Source: Clostridiales bacterium Firm_10
GTDB taxonomy: Bacteria > Bacillota > Clostridia > Christensenellales > Aristaeellaceae
DNA length: 64,000 nucleotides
Assembly (NCBI GenBank): GCA_001603025.1
Contig: LVAP01000012.1
Span: forward strand, 26,948-90,947
Direction of reading: 5' to 3'
How positions within the stretch are numbered: position 1 is the first letter of the stretch; every line of letters starts with the position of its first letter. The notes under the pieces were generated by a model. That model did not search any database, was not told where the DNA came from, and saw nothing but the letters and a program-made list of their open reading frames with translations. Position numbers and translations under genes: made by a program. This document shows positions 43,243-51,776 of the stretch, piece after piece.

Positions 43243-43956
43243 TTGCGGGGTGCCAGGAACAGGATGCGCCATGCTGTCATAGACATGCTGGCCCGAATGA
43301 AAAAACGGACTGTACTGTACATCGGCGGAAGCGATACGCTGCCGCCTCCTTTAAGCAAACAAGAGGAGATTGATTTGATGCAGCAGATGAAGACGAATGA
43401 AACGGCCGTCCGCAATACGCTGATTGAACGGAACCTGCGCCTGGTGGTTTACATCGCGAGAAAGTTCGAGAACACCGGCATTGGCATCGAAGACCTGATT
43501 TCTATCGGGACGATCGGGCTCATCAAGGCCGTGAACTCGTTCGACCCGGAGAAGAAGATCAAGCTGGCGACCTATGCCTCGAGATGCATTGAAAACGAGA
43601 TACTCATGGTGCTGCGCAGAAACAGCCGGCAGCGTTTTGAGGTTTCGCTGGATGAACCGCTCAATACGGACTGGGATGGCAACGAATTGCTGCTGTCGGA
43701 TATCCTTGGAACGGAACCTGACCTCGTTTCGAAACAGCTTGATGCCGATGTTGAGAAGCAAATGCTTCATTTGGCTATCTCCCATTTGGGGGAGCGAGAG
43801 AAGCATATCATCAGCCTGCGCTACGGCCTTCACGACGGTCGGGAATACACTCAAAAGGAAGTGGCTGACATGATGGGCATTTCGCAGAGCTATATCTCCC
43901 GGCTTGAGAAACGCATCATCAATCAGTTGCATGCGGATATGGAGAAAATGGCCTGA
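43243..43956 (+). CDS. sigE: RNA polymerase sporulation sigma factor sigma-E (pro-form)
   Basis: A 237-residue sigma-70-family factor of the mother cell. The TTG at 43243 has GGAGGTG upstream; a GTG nine bases earlier is in frame. An N-terminal pro-sequence of about 27 residues (basic and amphipathic) precedes [20 protein letters not shown], the conserved start of the mature factor and SpoIIGA cleavage area. Region 2 ([37 protein letters not shown]) and region 4 ([20 protein letters not shown]) are complete. It should be made inactive and matured by the adjacent SpoIIGA. Confidence 0.96.
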   Translation: MRGARNRMRHAVIDMLARMKKRTVLYIGGSDTLPPPLSKQEEIDLMQQMKTNETAVRNTLIERNLRLVVYIARKFENTGIGIEDLISIGTIGLIKAVNSFDPEKKIKLATYASRCIENEILMVLRRNSRQRFEVSLDEPLNTDWDGNELLLSDILGTEPDLVSKQLDADVEKQMLHLAISHLGEREKHIISLRYGLHDGREYTQKEVADMMGISQSYISRLEKRIINQLHADMEKMA

Positions 43957-43962
43957 AGGGAA

Positions 43963-43989
43963 GTATACCGCATTTCCATCGGGGAAATA
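43963..43989 (+). promoter_or_regulatory. Possible forespore (sigma-F/G-like) promoter upstream of sigG
   Basis: GTATA (43963-43967) and GGGGAAATA (43981-43989) resemble the -35 and -10 elements of sigma-F/sigma-G promoters. The 13-base gap is shorter than I would expect, so this is tentative. sigG is known to be transcribed by sigma-F in Bacillus. Confidence 0.3.
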
Positions 43990-44016
43990 CTGCTGAATCA
44001 GGAGGTGATGCCGCAC

Positions 44017-44361
44017 ATGGCGCTCAACAAGGTGGAACTATGCGGGATCAATACCAGCGCGCTGCCAACGCTGAAAAACGAGGAGATGCGCGATCTGCTC
44101 GTCAGGATCAGGCAGGGGGATGTACAGGCCCGGCGCGATTTCATCCAGGGCAACCTGAGGTTGGTGCTCAGTATCATTCAGCGGTTCCAGGGACGAGGAG
44201 ACAGTGTGGACGATCTCTTTCAAATCGGCTGCATTGGCTTGATCAAATCGGTTGACAATTTTGATCTGTCCCAGAATGTCCGTTTTTCGACGTATGCCGT
44301 GCCGATGAATGCCGCATGTAGAAAAGCCCTGGGCATTGACAAAACCTGGCGTGTGTTATAA
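44017..44361 (+). pseudogene. sigG: Truncated sigma-G gene (region 2 only)
   Basis: The frame starts at 44017 with GGAGGTG upstream and gives 114 residues. Residues 1-97 match sigma-G closely: NKVELCGINTSALPTLKNEE, NLRLVLSIIQRFQGRGDSVD, LFQIGCIGLIKSVDNFDLSQ and NVRFSTYAVPM. Full-length sigma-G has about 257 residues and continues with IIGEIRRYLRD; here the match ends at the Met codon 44305-44307 and 17 unrelated residues lead to a stop. Regions 3 and 4, needed for -35 recognition, are absent and do not reappear in another frame nearby. The unrelated tail contains the promoter of the next gene. A deletion, an assembly join or a rearranged locus could explain it. Confidence 0.88.
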
Positions 44362-44364
44362 GAT
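44336..44364 (+). promoter_or_regulatory. Promoter of the sugar isomerase gene inside the sigG tail
   Basis: TTGACA (44336-44341) with TAAGAT (44359-44364) at 17 bases, or TATAAG (44357-44362) at 15 bases. It begins 29 bases after the point where sigma-G homology ends. Confidence 0.65.
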
Positions 44365-44406
44365 GATATTGGAATACTGCAGAGAGGCTGCGAAAGGAGC
44401 TATACC

Positions 44407-45129
44407 ATGGAATACGGCATTCAGATGTACAGCGTGCGTGATCTGACTCAAATAAGCCTGGACGATGCGCTGCGCCAGGTGAGTGAGCTGGGATACAAAT
44501 TCGTGGAGTTTGCGGGGTTCTTCGGTCACAGCGCCGCTGACGTGAAGGCTATGCTTGACAAATACGGCCTGCGCGTTTCCGGAACCCACACCGGCTGGCA
44601 GGAAGTCGCCGAGCATTTCGAGGAAACAGTCGCCTATCATAAGGCGATCGGCAACAGCAACATCATCGTGCCCGGTGCCGATCTGAGGGATCAGAAAAAG
44701 CTGGACGCGTTCATTGAAATGGCAAACGAATTTCAGCCCAGGCTGGCGGCGGAAGGCATCAGCTTCGGCTATCACAACCATGCCCATGAATTCCGTCCCA
44801 ACGAAGATGGTTCCATGATTCATGACCAGCTGGTCTACCGCACCAACCTGAACATCGAAATCGATACTTATTGGGCGTATGTCGGCATGGGACATCCGGT
44901 CGAGCTGATGGAGCGCCTGAAGGATCGCATCCATGTCATTCACATAAAGGATGGCGATGCAGCCGGCAATGGCACGCCGCTGGGCATGGGTACCGCACCG
45001 GTGGCGGATGTGTACCGCAAGGCTGTTGAAATGGGCATTCCCATGGTGGTTGAAAGCGAGACCTGCAAGCCGGATGGCATGACGGAAGCGAAAATCTGCA
45101 TCGAATACCTCAAATCACGGGAGCACTGA
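44407..45129 (+). CDS. Sugar phosphate isomerase/epimerase (xylose-isomerase-like TIM barrel)
   Basis: A 240-residue TIM-barrel protein of the AP-endonuclease-2/IolE-type superfamily. The start follows AAAGGAG. The active-site pieces are GFYH-like FGYHNHAHEF, the metal ligands in NIEIDTYWAY and HVIHIKDGD, and the terminal VVESETCKPDG with a conserved Glu. Members isomerise or epimerise sugars such as D-psicose, or act in inositol catabolism; no partner gene tells which. It appears monocistronic with the terminator at 45145. Confidence 0.88.
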   Translation: MEYGIQMYSVRDLTQISLDDALRQVSELGYKFVEFAGFFGHSAADVKAMLDKYGLRVSGTHTGWQEVAEHFEETVAYHKAIGNSNIIVPGADLRDQKKLDAFIEMANEFQPRLAAEGISFGYHNHAHEFRPNEDGSMIHDQLVYRTNLNIEIDTYWAYVGMGHPVELMERLKDRIHVIHIKDGDAAGNGTPLGMGTAPVADVYRKAVEMGIPMVVESETCKPDGMTEAKICIEYLKSREH

Positions 45130-45144
45130 ATCTTTTCTGACTGA

Positions 45145-45185
45145 CGGGCCGGACGCTGCGGCGTACAGCCCGCTTTTACTTTTAT
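45145..45185 (+). terminator. Terminator of the sugar isomerase gene
   Basis: CGGGC (45145-45149) pairs with GCCCG (45168-45172) with additional inner pairing (GCTGCGGC region), followed by CTTTTACTTTTAT. Confidence 0.65.
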
Positions 45186-45186
45186 A

Positions 45187-45216
45187 TGGACATGTTCGAG
45201 GCGTTCATGATATAAT
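45187..45216 (+). promoter_or_regulatory. Promoter of the SGNH-like/pseudouridine synthase genes
   Basis: TGGACA (45187-45192), 18-base spacer, TATAAT (45211-45216), 36 bases before the start at 45252. Confidence 0.68.
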
Positions 45217-45251
45217 AATCGGCGGGAAAGTCATAGCAGGAGATGAGGGCC

Positions 45252-46025
45252 ATGATCAGAGTGCTGGCTATCGGCAACAGCTTCAGCGACGATGCGCGAA
45301 CCTTTGTGCATCAAATTGCCGCGGCGTCCGGATTGGATATTGCAATCGGCAACCTGTACATCGGCGGCTGCTCGCTCGAACGGCATTGGCAGAACGCACA
45401 GCAGGATGCTGCCGCTTACGATTATTCCAGGACCGGCCGCCCGAATGCGCCTTCCTCAATCCGCCAGGCGCTTGAAAGCGAGAAATGGGATTATGTGACG
45501 CTCCAGCAGGCCAGCCATTTCAGCGGCATGCCTGAGACCTATCAGCCGTATCTGAACGAACTGTCGGCCTATATCCGGCGTTACGCGCCCCAAGCTGAGC
45601 AGCTGATCCATGAGACATGGGCTTATGAGATCGACAGCACGCATTCTGCTTTTCCGGATTACGGGCGAGATCAGCGGCGGATGTACCAGCTGCTGAAGGC
45701 TGCCTATGAAAAGGCGGCCAAGGACATCGGAGGCGCACGCATCATTCCCAGTGGAGACGCCTTCCAGCTTGCCCGGGAAAACCCGCTGTTTGACTACACA
45801 CATGGTGGAAAATCGCTCAACCGGGATGGATTCCATGCCAGCCTGACACTCGGGCGTTATCTTCTGGGCTGCGTTTGGGTTGAAACACTGAGCGGGATCA
45901 GCATGGTGGGAAACACCTTCGTGCCGGTGGCTGCCGATCATCCTGAGTTGACGTCTGCCCCTGAAGAACTGACCGTGCTGCAGAAGGCTGCGCACGATGC
46001 CGTTCAGGCGCGCCGAAAGGGCTGA
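45252..46025 (+). CDS. DUF4886 SGNH-hydrolase-like protein
   Basis: A 257-residue protein. The ATG at 45252 is nine bases after AGGAG; an ATG at 45243 overlaps that site. The N-terminal block IRVLAIGNSFSDDA, with Ser in the GNSxS position, and the later NRDGFHASL, with Asp and His near the C-terminus, fit the Ser/Asp/His arrangement of DUF4886 SGNH-type esterases; YIGGCSLERHW is also characteristic. There is no signal peptide, whereas many relatives are secreted. The substrate is unknown, probably an acylated carbohydrate. The pseudouridine synthase gene starts five bases after its stop. Confidence 0.82.
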   Translation: MIRVLAIGNSFSDDARTFVHQIAAASGLDIAIGNLYIGGCSLERHWQNAQQDAAAYDYSRTGRPNAPSSIRQALESEKWDYVTLQQASHFSGMPETYQPYLNELSAYIRRYAPQAEQLIHETWAYEIDSTHSAFPDYGRDQRRMYQLLKAAYEKAAKDIGGARIIPSGDAFQLARENPLFDYTHGGKSLNRDGFHASLTLGRYLLGCVWVETLSGISMVGNTFVPVAADHPELTSAPEELTVLQKAAHDAVQARRKG

Positions 46026-46030
46026 GGACC

Positions 46031-46870
46031 ATGAGGGAACACGTTATCCCCACCGGCGTTCTTTCCATGCCTCTTCGTCGCTATCTTCTGCGCGCTTTTC
46101 CGGCCATGCCGCCCTGGCTGGTCCGGGAGACGCTGAAAAAACGGGATGTCCGTGTCAATGGCGTAAAATCCGGCCCGGATGCAGCAGTCCATGCTGGCGA
46201 TGTGCTGGCCATTTATGTGGATGAACGGTATCTGACCGGCTTGCCGGATGTCATCTACGAGGACAGCGATCTCCTCGTGATCGAAAAGCCCGCTGGTGTG
46301 TCGGTCGACGTTGACGGTCAAGGCATAGGTGCAGACACGATGATCAGCCGATTGCGCGCGGTGTGCCCCGGCGCGAGGCTCTGTCACCGCCTGGACACCT
46401 GGACAGGCGGTGTGCTGATCGCCGCGAAAAACGACGCCGCTGAAGAACACATGCGGGCGATATTCCGTTCTCATGAATTGACAAAGTTGTACCAGTGTGT
46501 TGTTACCGGCGATCCGCCTCAGAATGAAATCCGCCTCACCGGCTGGTTGCAAAAGGATTCGGCGGCTTCTCGCGTCCGCGTGCTGGATCATCCATCTCCC
46601 GGTGCGCAGCCCATAGAAACGCGCTGTCGAACGCTCACCAGCCGGAATGGTCTGGCCCGTCTTGAGGTTGAACTGATCACCGGCCGCACTCACCAGATCC
46701 GAGCACACCTGAGCCACGTCGGCCTGCCGCTCCTCGGCGACGATAAATATGGCAACCGCGAGGCCAACCGGCGCTGGAAGGTCACGCAACCGCTCCTGTG
46801 GTGCGTGCGCATCAGTTTTGAGGGCCACGTCTTTGAAAGCCCGCCTAAATTCGGCGGCGTTGACATCTGA
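46031..46870 (+). CDS. RluA-family pseudouridine synthase
   Basis: A 279-residue enzyme that isomerises uridine to pseudouridine in rRNA or tRNA. An S4-like N-terminus (RETLKKRDVRVNG) precedes the catalytic domain with motif I LVIEKPAGVSV and motif II CHRLDTWTGGVLIA, whose Asp is the nucleophile; TGRTHQIRAHLSHVGLPLLG is motif III. It differs clearly from the second RluA-type gene at 63037, so the two should modify different sites. The target cannot be assigned. It ends at the hairpin at 46883. Confidence 0.92.
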   Translation: MREHVIPTGVLSMPLRRYLLRAFPAMPPWLVRETLKKRDVRVNGVKSGPDAAVHAGDVLAIYVDERYLTGLPDVIYEDSDLLVIEKPAGVSVDVDGQGIGADTMISRLRAVCPGARLCHRLDTWTGGVLIAAKNDAAEEHMRAIFRSHELTKLYQCVVTGDPPQNEIRLTGWLQKDSAASRVRVLDHPSPGAQPIETRCRTLTSRNGLARLEVELITGRTHQIRAHLSHVGLPLLGDDKYGNREANRRWKVTQPLLWCVRISFEGHVFESPPKFGGVDI

Positions 46871-46882
46871 GTCATATCAATA

Positions 46883-46925
46883 CCTCCTCTGTTCATATCT
46901 TTTTGTGAACGGGAGGAGGTTTTTT
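46883..46925 (+). terminator. Terminator hairpin overlapping the next gene's ribosome binding site
   Basis: CCTCCTC-T-GTTCA (46883-46895), ten-base loop, TGAAC-GGGAGGAGG (46906-46919), then six T residues and directly an ATG at 46926. The 3' arm is the Shine-Dalgarno sequence of the downstream gene, so the folded hairpin both ends transcription and hides the ribosome site. Confidence 0.8.
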
Positions 46926-47939
46926 ATGATCAGAAATGATTACCGGCGTGCACTCATCATGCTGCGCGGCCTCAGGCAGGGCGTGTCGGGATATGTGCGC
47001 CTTGAACGCCGCACGTTGATCGGTACGATGCAATTCACGATTAACGGTGCGCCGCAGGATGTCGGGTTGTATGGGCTTCTTCTGTATGAGCAGAACGGAT
47101 TGTGGCGAGCCTGCGCGTTGGATAAGCTGGGGCCGGCGCGCGGCGGCCAGGCTGGTATGGTATACCGCTTTGATCCGCGCAGCATTTGCGGGAGGAGTCT
47201 GGAGCAATACAGGATTGTCGCCGTGGCCGGCATAAGCGGCGACATGTGTGAACTGCTGCTGGCGGGCTATCTGAATGGGTCGTTTGAGACGGATTGGCCG
47301 CAGGTGCGTCAGGCAGCCTGTGAGGCCCTTGTGCCGCAAAACCTGCATGACCTGCAGCCGAATGAAGACGACGCCGCGGGGGTGAGGGAAGCTGTGCCGG
47401 TTCCGCCGATTTCAGTTGGCAGTGAGGAACCCGGAGAGCAGGTTCCGCTTCCGTCCTCGGATGTCTTTGATCAACCGGCTGTCGCCACGGCAGCGAGAAC
47501 GGAGACACTCATCCCGGCTGAGACGGATGCGTTCGACATCCCGGCGCATTCAGAGAAAAAGAACGTGATCATAGCGGCAGGGAAGACAAATGCGCCTGAT
47601 CAGAAAGGCGAGGCGCAGGCGATGACAGATCCTTACGCGCCGGATACAAGTCATCCGTGGCCTGGCAGCATCGAACCGCTGCGCCGCATGTTTCAAACAC
47701 TGCCCGCGGCACATCCGTTCGATATGGATGGCTTTACGCTCGTGAAGGCACCCATCGCTTCCACGACTGGCCTCGATCATTGCGTCGTCGGAATCAGCGC
47801 CGAAGGCGGCCGCCCGACAAGGGTGCTTTACGGTGTCCCTGGCCATTATGCGCCAATGCCACCTTCCGGGCTGGAGGGTTATGAATGGCTGGGCGACAGC
47901 GACAATGGCTACTGGGTGATTGTCCGCCCTGTGGAATAG
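46926..47939 (+). CDS. Unrecognised protein with Pro/Glu-rich middle
   Basis: A 337-residue protein that I do not recognise. The start at 46926 has GGGAGGAGG upstream. Residues 1-130 form a compact globular part (YRRALIMLRGLRQGVSGYVR, GLYGLLLYEQNGLWRACALD). Residues 135-235 are low-complexity and acidic, rich in Pro, Glu and Ala. Residues 240-337 form a second globular part (SHPWPGSIEPLRRMFQTLPA, GLEGYEWLGDSDNGYWVIVR). No signal peptide or membrane helix is evident. The N-terminal part resembles proteins found near sporulation or cell-surface genes in Clostridia, but no assignment is safe. Translation is probably limited by the hairpin over its ribosome site. Confidence 0.65.
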   Translation: MIRNDYRRALIMLRGLRQGVSGYVRLERRTLIGTMQFTINGAPQDVGLYGLLLYEQNGLWRACALDKLGPARGGQAGMVYRFDPRSICGRSLEQYRIVAVAGISGDMCELLLAGYLNGSFETDWPQVRQAACEALVPQNLHDLQPNEDDAAGVREAVPVPPISVGSEEPGEQVPLPSSDVFDQPAVATAARTETLIPAETDAFDIPAHSEKKNVIIAAGKTNAPDQKGEAQAMTDPYAPDTSHPWPGSIEPLRRMFQTLPAAHPFDMDGFTLVKAPIASTTGLDHCVVGISAEGGRPTRVLYGVPGHYAPMPPSGLEGYEWLGDSDNGYWVIVRPVE

Positions 47940-47946
47940 GCAAAGA

Positions 47947-47980
47947 ATCACCGCAGGCCGATAAAACAGCCTGCGGTGAT
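47947..47980. terminator. Terminator between the unknown gene and tRNA-His
   Basis: A 12-base perfect stem, ATCACCGCAGGC (47947-47958) with GCCTGCGGTGAT (47969-47980), ten-base loop. On the minus strand it is followed by TCTTTG, so it mainly terminates tRNA-His transcription; the plus side lacks a T run. Confidence 0.65.
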
Positions 47981-47981
47981 G

Positions 47982-48059
47982 TGGGGTGAGTAGTGGGACT
48001 CGAACCCACGGTCTCCAGGGCCACAACCTAGCGCTCTAACCAACTGAGCCATACCCACC
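47982..48059 (-). tRNA. tRNA-His (anticodon GTG)
   Basis: Minus strand cloverleaf with acceptor GTGGGTA/TACTCAC, the His-specific extra G at position -1 (48059) facing C73, anticodon loop TTGTGGC, T-loop TTCGAGT and an encoded CCA (47984-47982). Confidence 0.96.
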
Positions 48060-48082
48060 ATGCGCGATACGCAACGATGAGT

Positions 48083-48111
48083 ATATTATCACGCTTTGTC
48101 GATTTTGTCAA
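48083..48111 (-). promoter_or_regulatory. tRNA-His promoter
   Basis: Minus strand TTGACA (48111-48106), 17-base spacer, TAATAT (48088-48083). Confidence 0.75.
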
Positions 48112-48162
48112 GAGCACACGGTCCGTTAACCTATATTTTCCCAACCGGAGCGCAGGAAGGAC

Positions 48163-48579
48163 TCATTCGGCCTTTGCTTCACAGTAGATGCAACGGTAAA
48201 CGCGGCTGCTGGGGTTCGTCAATTTGAAAATGTGCGGCAGTTCCCGCTCGACGGAGGTGATGCAGCGCGGGTTCTTGCATTTCAGCAGGCCCTTTACCTG
48301 AGCAGGCAGTTTCAGGTGCTTTTTCTCCACCAGCGCGCCGCCCCTGATGATGTTCACGGTGATATCGGGGTCAATATAGCCGAGCACATCAAGATCGACG
48401 TCGAGGTTTGTATCGATTTTGATGATATCCTTTTTGCCCATCTTGCGGCTGTTGACGTTCTTTATGATAGCCACGGAACAGCTGAGTTTGTCAAGCTGGA
48501 GAAAGTTGTAAATCTCCATGCTCTTGCCAGCCTTGATGTGATCGAGCACGATGCCATTCTGAATCGAATCGATATTCAT
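48163..48579 (-). CDS. pyrI: Aspartate carbamoyltransferase regulatory subunit
   Basis: A 138-residue regulatory chain of aspartate transcarbamylase, which binds nucleotides and confers feedback control on PyrB. The N-terminal allosteric domain (GIVLDHIKAGKSMEIYNFLQ) is followed by a zinc domain with two Cys pairs, CKNPRC and YRCIYC, which contacts the catalytic chain. It is contiguous with pyrB (48579/48580) and is the last gene of the pyr operon. It is slightly shorter than the 153-residue E. coli protein. Confidence 0.96.
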   Translation of the reverse strand: MNIDSIQNGIVLDHIKAGKSMEIYNFLQLDKLSCSVAIIKNVNSRKMGKKDIIKIDTNLDVDLDVLGYIDPDITVNIIRGGALVEKKHLKLPAQVKGLLKCKNPRCITSVERELPHIFKLTNPSSRVYRCIYCEAKAE

Positions 48580-49494
48580 TTATTCCACCTCCAGCAGCTT
48601 GAGAATGAGCGCCATGCGGATGAACTTGCCGTTGAGAACCTGTTTGAAATACACCGCGCGCGGATCGCTGTCCACAGTGGTGGAAATCTCGTTCACGCGG
48701 GGCAGGGGATGCAGGATCGCCATATCCTTTTTTGCGCCGGCAAGTTTATCGGGCGTGAGGATGTAGCTGTCCTTCAAGCGCAGGTAGTCTTCTTCGTTGA
48801 AGAAGCGCTCGCGCTGAACGCGGGTCATGTAGAGGATGTCCAGCTCCGGTATAACGGATTCGAGGTCCGTTGTCTGCACGTACTGCATGTGCTTGGCCTG
48901 CAGAATCTCCTTTTTGATGTAGCTGGGCAGTTTCAGCTCCTCCGGGGAAACCAGCACGAATTTCACGTTATCATAGCGGGACAGCGCGGCGATAAGCGAA
49001 TGCACCGTGCGGCCGAATTTCAGGTCGCCGCAGAAGCCCACGGTCAGGTTATCCAGCCGGCCTTTTTCGCGCACGATGGTCAGCAGGTCGGTCAGCGTCT
49101 GCGTCGGATGGTTGTGCCCACCGTCTCCCGCGTTGATTACGGGCACAGTTGCAGCCATGGAGGCGACAAGCGGCGCGCCCTCCTTGGGATGGCGCATGGC
49201 GATGATGTCGGCATAACAACTGACGGTGCGCACGGTATCGGCGACGCTTTCGCCTTTGGCGGCGGAAGAGGAAGCCGCTTCGGAAAAACCGATCACCTGG
49301 CCGCCCAGCTCATACATGGCGGCTTCGAAGCTCAATCTTGTCCGCGTGGAAGGCTCGAAGAACAGTGTCGCCAGTTTCTTGTAGCGGCATTTTTCACGGT
49401 ACGTTTCGGGATGGGCGATGATGTCGTTCGCTTTTTCAATGAGCTGTCTGATCTCCTCCGTTGAGAGATCGCGAATGTCGATCAGGTTTTTCAT
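48580..49494 (-). CDS. pyrB: Aspartate carbamoyltransferase catalytic subunit
   Basis: A 304-residue enzyme joining carbamoyl phosphate and aspartate, the first committed step of pyrimidine synthesis. The carbamoyl-phosphate site is [13 protein letters not shown] and the second conserved element is [21 protein letters not shown] and HPLPRVNEI complete the active site. It overlaps pyrE by four bases and is directly followed by pyrI, so the assembled enzyme should be of the allosteric PyrB6-PyrI6 class. Confidence 0.97.
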   Translation of the reverse strand: MKNLIDIRDLSTEEIRQLIEKANDIIAHPETYREKCRYKKLATLFFEPSTRTRLSFEAAMYELGGQVIGFSEAASSSAAKGESVADTVRTVSCYADIIAMRHPKEGAPLVASMAATVPVINAGDGGHNHPTQTLTDLLTIVREKGRLDNLTVGFCGDLKFGRTVHSLIAALSRYDNVKFVLVSPEELKLPSYIKKEILQAKHMQYVQTTDLESVIPELDILYMTRVQRERFFNEEDYLRLKDSYILTPDKLAGAKKDMAILHPLPRVNEISTTVDSDPRAVYFKQVLNGKFIRMALILKLLEVE

Positions 49495-50144
49495 GCGTTC
49501 TTGCCTCCAATCCAGCTTTCGTCGGAAGGATTATCCCGGAAGCGGAGCAGGCGCTCGACGTCCTCCAGCCTGATGTAGCCTGTTTGGGCGGCGACTGCCG
49601 TCACGGTGTCGAAATTGGTCAGACTGACGTTTCTAACGCCGGCAGCAGTGAGGCGTTCGAGTCCTTTTTTCATTCCATAGGTAAAAATGCTCACGATGCC
49701 CAGCACGTCAGCGCCGGCTTCCCGCAGCGCGTCAACCGCCTCGATGACGCTCCCGCCGGTGGAGATCAGATCCTCCACCACAACAACCTTCTGGCCTTTC
49801 TCAAGCTTTCCTTCGATTTGATTGCCGCGGCCATGATCTTTCGCGCCGGATCGCACGTATCCCATGGGGAGCCCCATGATATGCGCCGAGATGGCCGCGT
49901 GGGCAATGCCGGCGGTGGCTGTGCCCATCAAGACTTCAACGTCCGGATATTCGCGACGGATGGTTTCAACGATTCCGTTCTCGACATCGGCACGCACCTC
50001 CGGCGCGGTGAGCGTCAGGCGGTTGTCGCAATAGACGGGGCTTTTAATGCCGCTGGCCCAGGTGAAAGGCTGTTCGGGGCGCAGAAACACAGCACCGATG
50101 GAGAGAAGGCCCCGGGCAATCTTTTCAGCAATCTGTTCGTTCAT
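49491..50144 (-). CDS. pyrE: Orotate phosphoribosyltransferase
   Basis: A 217-residue type I phosphoribosyltransferase that makes OMP from orotate and PRPP. The PRPP-binding motif is [34 protein letters not shown] holds the flexible catalytic loop. The start at 50144 has AAGGAGG upstream. It lies 23 bases after pyrF and overlaps pyrB. Confidence 0.96.
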   Translation of the reverse strand: MNEQIAEKIARGLLSIGAVFLRPEQPFTWASGIKSPVYCDNRLTLTAPEVRADVENGIVETIRREYPDVEVLMGTATAGIAHAAISAHIMGLPMGYVRSGAKDHGRGNQIEGKLEKGQKVVVVEDLISTGGSVIEAVDALREAGADVLGIVSIFTYGMKKGLERLTAAGVRNVSLTNFDTVTAVAAQTGYIRLEDVERLLRFRDNPSDESWIGGKNA

Positions 50145-50167
50145 CAGGCTATATCCTCCTTTGCCAT

Positions 50168-50866
50168 TCAGTCGACGAATTCTGACATGCAGCGCTCATA
50201 GGCGGCGGCAGGATCATTCGCGGCGGTAATCGGACGGCCAACGACGATGTAGTCGGACCCCAGGAGCTTCGCTTTCTCGGGCGTAGTTACGCGCACCTGG
50301 TCGCCGACATCCCCGTCCGAGAAGCGAACGCCGGGGGTAATTGTCAGGAATGAAGCTCCGCAGGTATTGTGCACCCCACCCGCCTCAAGCGGCGAACAGA
50401 CCACACCGTCCAGCCCGGCCTGCTGCGCGTTTTTTGCGTAGTGCATGACCACTTCAGGCAAAGGCAGATCGATGAGCAGCTCGCGCTTCATGCGCTCTTC
50501 GCTGGTAGAGGTAAGCTGCGTCACGGCGATCAGCAGCGGCCGCGTGCCGTCAGGCCTGGTCAGGCCTTCGAGAGCTGCCTTCATCATATCGATGGTGCCG
50601 AAAGCGTGCAGGTTGACCATGTCGGCTCCCAAATCGCGCAGCACGCTCATGGTTTTCCTGACGGTATTGGGAATATCACAAAGCTTCAGGTCGAGGAATA
50701 CGCTGTGTCCGCGCGCTTTGAGCTCCTGCACGATCTGCGGGCCTTCAGCATAAAACAGCTCCATGCCGATTTTGAGATAAGGCCTGCGGCGGCCCAGCTT
50801 GTTCAGAAAATCCAGGACTTCCCGCTTTCCGGGAAAATCACATGCGATGATAACATCTCTACCCAT
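50168..50866 (-). CDS. pyrF: Orotidine 5'-phosphate decarboxylase
   Basis: A 232-residue TIM-barrel enzyme converting OMP to UMP. The active-site cluster is [13 protein letters not shown] (Asp-Lys-Asp pattern); the phosphate loops are [14 protein letters not shown] and [14 protein letters not shown]. It belongs to the shorter E. coli/Bacillus group. It overlaps pyrD by eight bases. Confidence 0.96.
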   Translation of the reverse strand: MGRDVIIACDFPGKREVLDFLNKLGRRRPYLKIGMELFYAEGPQIVQELKARGHSVFLDLKLCDIPNTVRKTMSVLRDLGADMVNLHAFGTIDMMKAALEGLTRPDGTRPLLIAVTQLTSTSEERMKRELLIDLPLPEVVMHYAKNAQQAGLDGVVCSPLEAGGVHNTCGASFLTITPGVRFSDGDVGDQVRVTTPEKAKLLGSDYIVVGRPITAANDPAAAYERCMSEFVD

Positions 50867-51776
50867 TGTGCGCGCCTCCTATAATGTCGGTGAGTTTTTC
50901 AACGCCATACTTTTCCATGACACAGGGCAGTTTTTTGATGATATCCCGGCAGGCGAAGGGGTTGACCAGATTCGCGGCACCGACCTGCACTGCCGTCGCG
51001 CCCGCGAGCATCATTTCCAGCACGTCCTCCGCGCTGCTGACACCGCCCATGCCGATGACCGGTACTTTAACTGCTTCGTAGACCTGGTAAACCATTCGCA
51101 GCGCGATCGGTTTTACGGCGCTGCCGGATAAGCCTCCCATTTTGTTGGCAATGACGGGTTTGCGCGTTTTCAGATCGATTCGCATGCCCAGCAGCGTGTT
51201 TATGAGGCTGATGCCATCCGCGCCTGCGTCCTCGCAGGCTTTGGCGATGGATACGATATCCGTGACATTGGGTGTCAGCTTCAACCAGACTGGCTTTGTC
51301 GTTACGGCTTTCACAGCCCGCGTGACGGCCGCCGCCATTTCGGGTGAAGTGCCGAAACCCATGCCGCCCCCATGGACATTGGGGCAGCTTACGTTGACTT
51401 CGAGCCATCCAACCTCCGGGCAGGCGTCCAGCAGGCGGCATGTTTCGGCGTATTCCCCAACCGAGAACCCGCTGACGTTGGCCACGACCGGCTTGTGAAA
51501 ATATGTCCTGAGGCGGGGCAATTCCTCCGATATAACTTTGGCGACACCCGGGTTTTGCAGCCCCACGGCATTGATCATGCCGCCGGTACATTCCGCAATG
51601 CGCGGTGTGGGATTGCCGAACCGCGGCGACAGTGTTGTTCCCTTGAATGAGAATGTGCCAAGGCAGTTAATGTCGTAAAGCTCTGCAAATTCATGGCCAT
51701 AGCCGAACGTACCGCTGGCGGGTATGACGGGATTATCCAGCGTGACACCGTTGAGCACGACGCGCGTGTCTACCAT
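50859..51776 (-). CDS. pyrD: Dihydroorotate dehydrogenase B, catalytic (FMN) subunit
   Basis: A 305-residue class 1B dihydroorotate dehydrogenase. The start at 51776 follows GGGAGG; the frame is open upstream through pyrK. FMN and substrate sites are PASGTFGYGHEFAELYD, NVSCPNVHGGGMGFGT (with the catalytic Cys of class 1 enzymes) and GMGGVSSAEDVLEMMLAGA. It works with PyrK, whose gene overlaps it by seven bases, to pass electrons to NAD+. Confidence 0.96.
   Translation of the reverse strand: MVDTRVVLNGVTLDNPVIPASGTFGYGHEFAELYDINCLGTFSFKGTTLSPRFGNPTPRIAECTGGMINAVGLQNPGVAKVISEELPRLRTYFHKPVVANVSGFSVGEYAETCRLLDACPEVGWLEVNVSCPNVHGGGMGFGTSPEMAAAVTRAVKAVTTKPVWLKLTPNVTDIVSIAKACEDAGADGISLINTLLGMRIDLKTRKPVIANKMGGLSGSAVKPIALRMVYQVYEAVKVPVIGMGGVSSAEDVLEMMLAGATAVQVGAANLVNPFACRDIIKKLPCVMEKYGVEKLTDIIGGAHNG

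Noticed and set aside
44308..44361. Frameshift as the cause of the sigG truncation
   Set aside because: None of the three frames after 44307 continues sigma-G homology, so a simple frameshift does not explain it.
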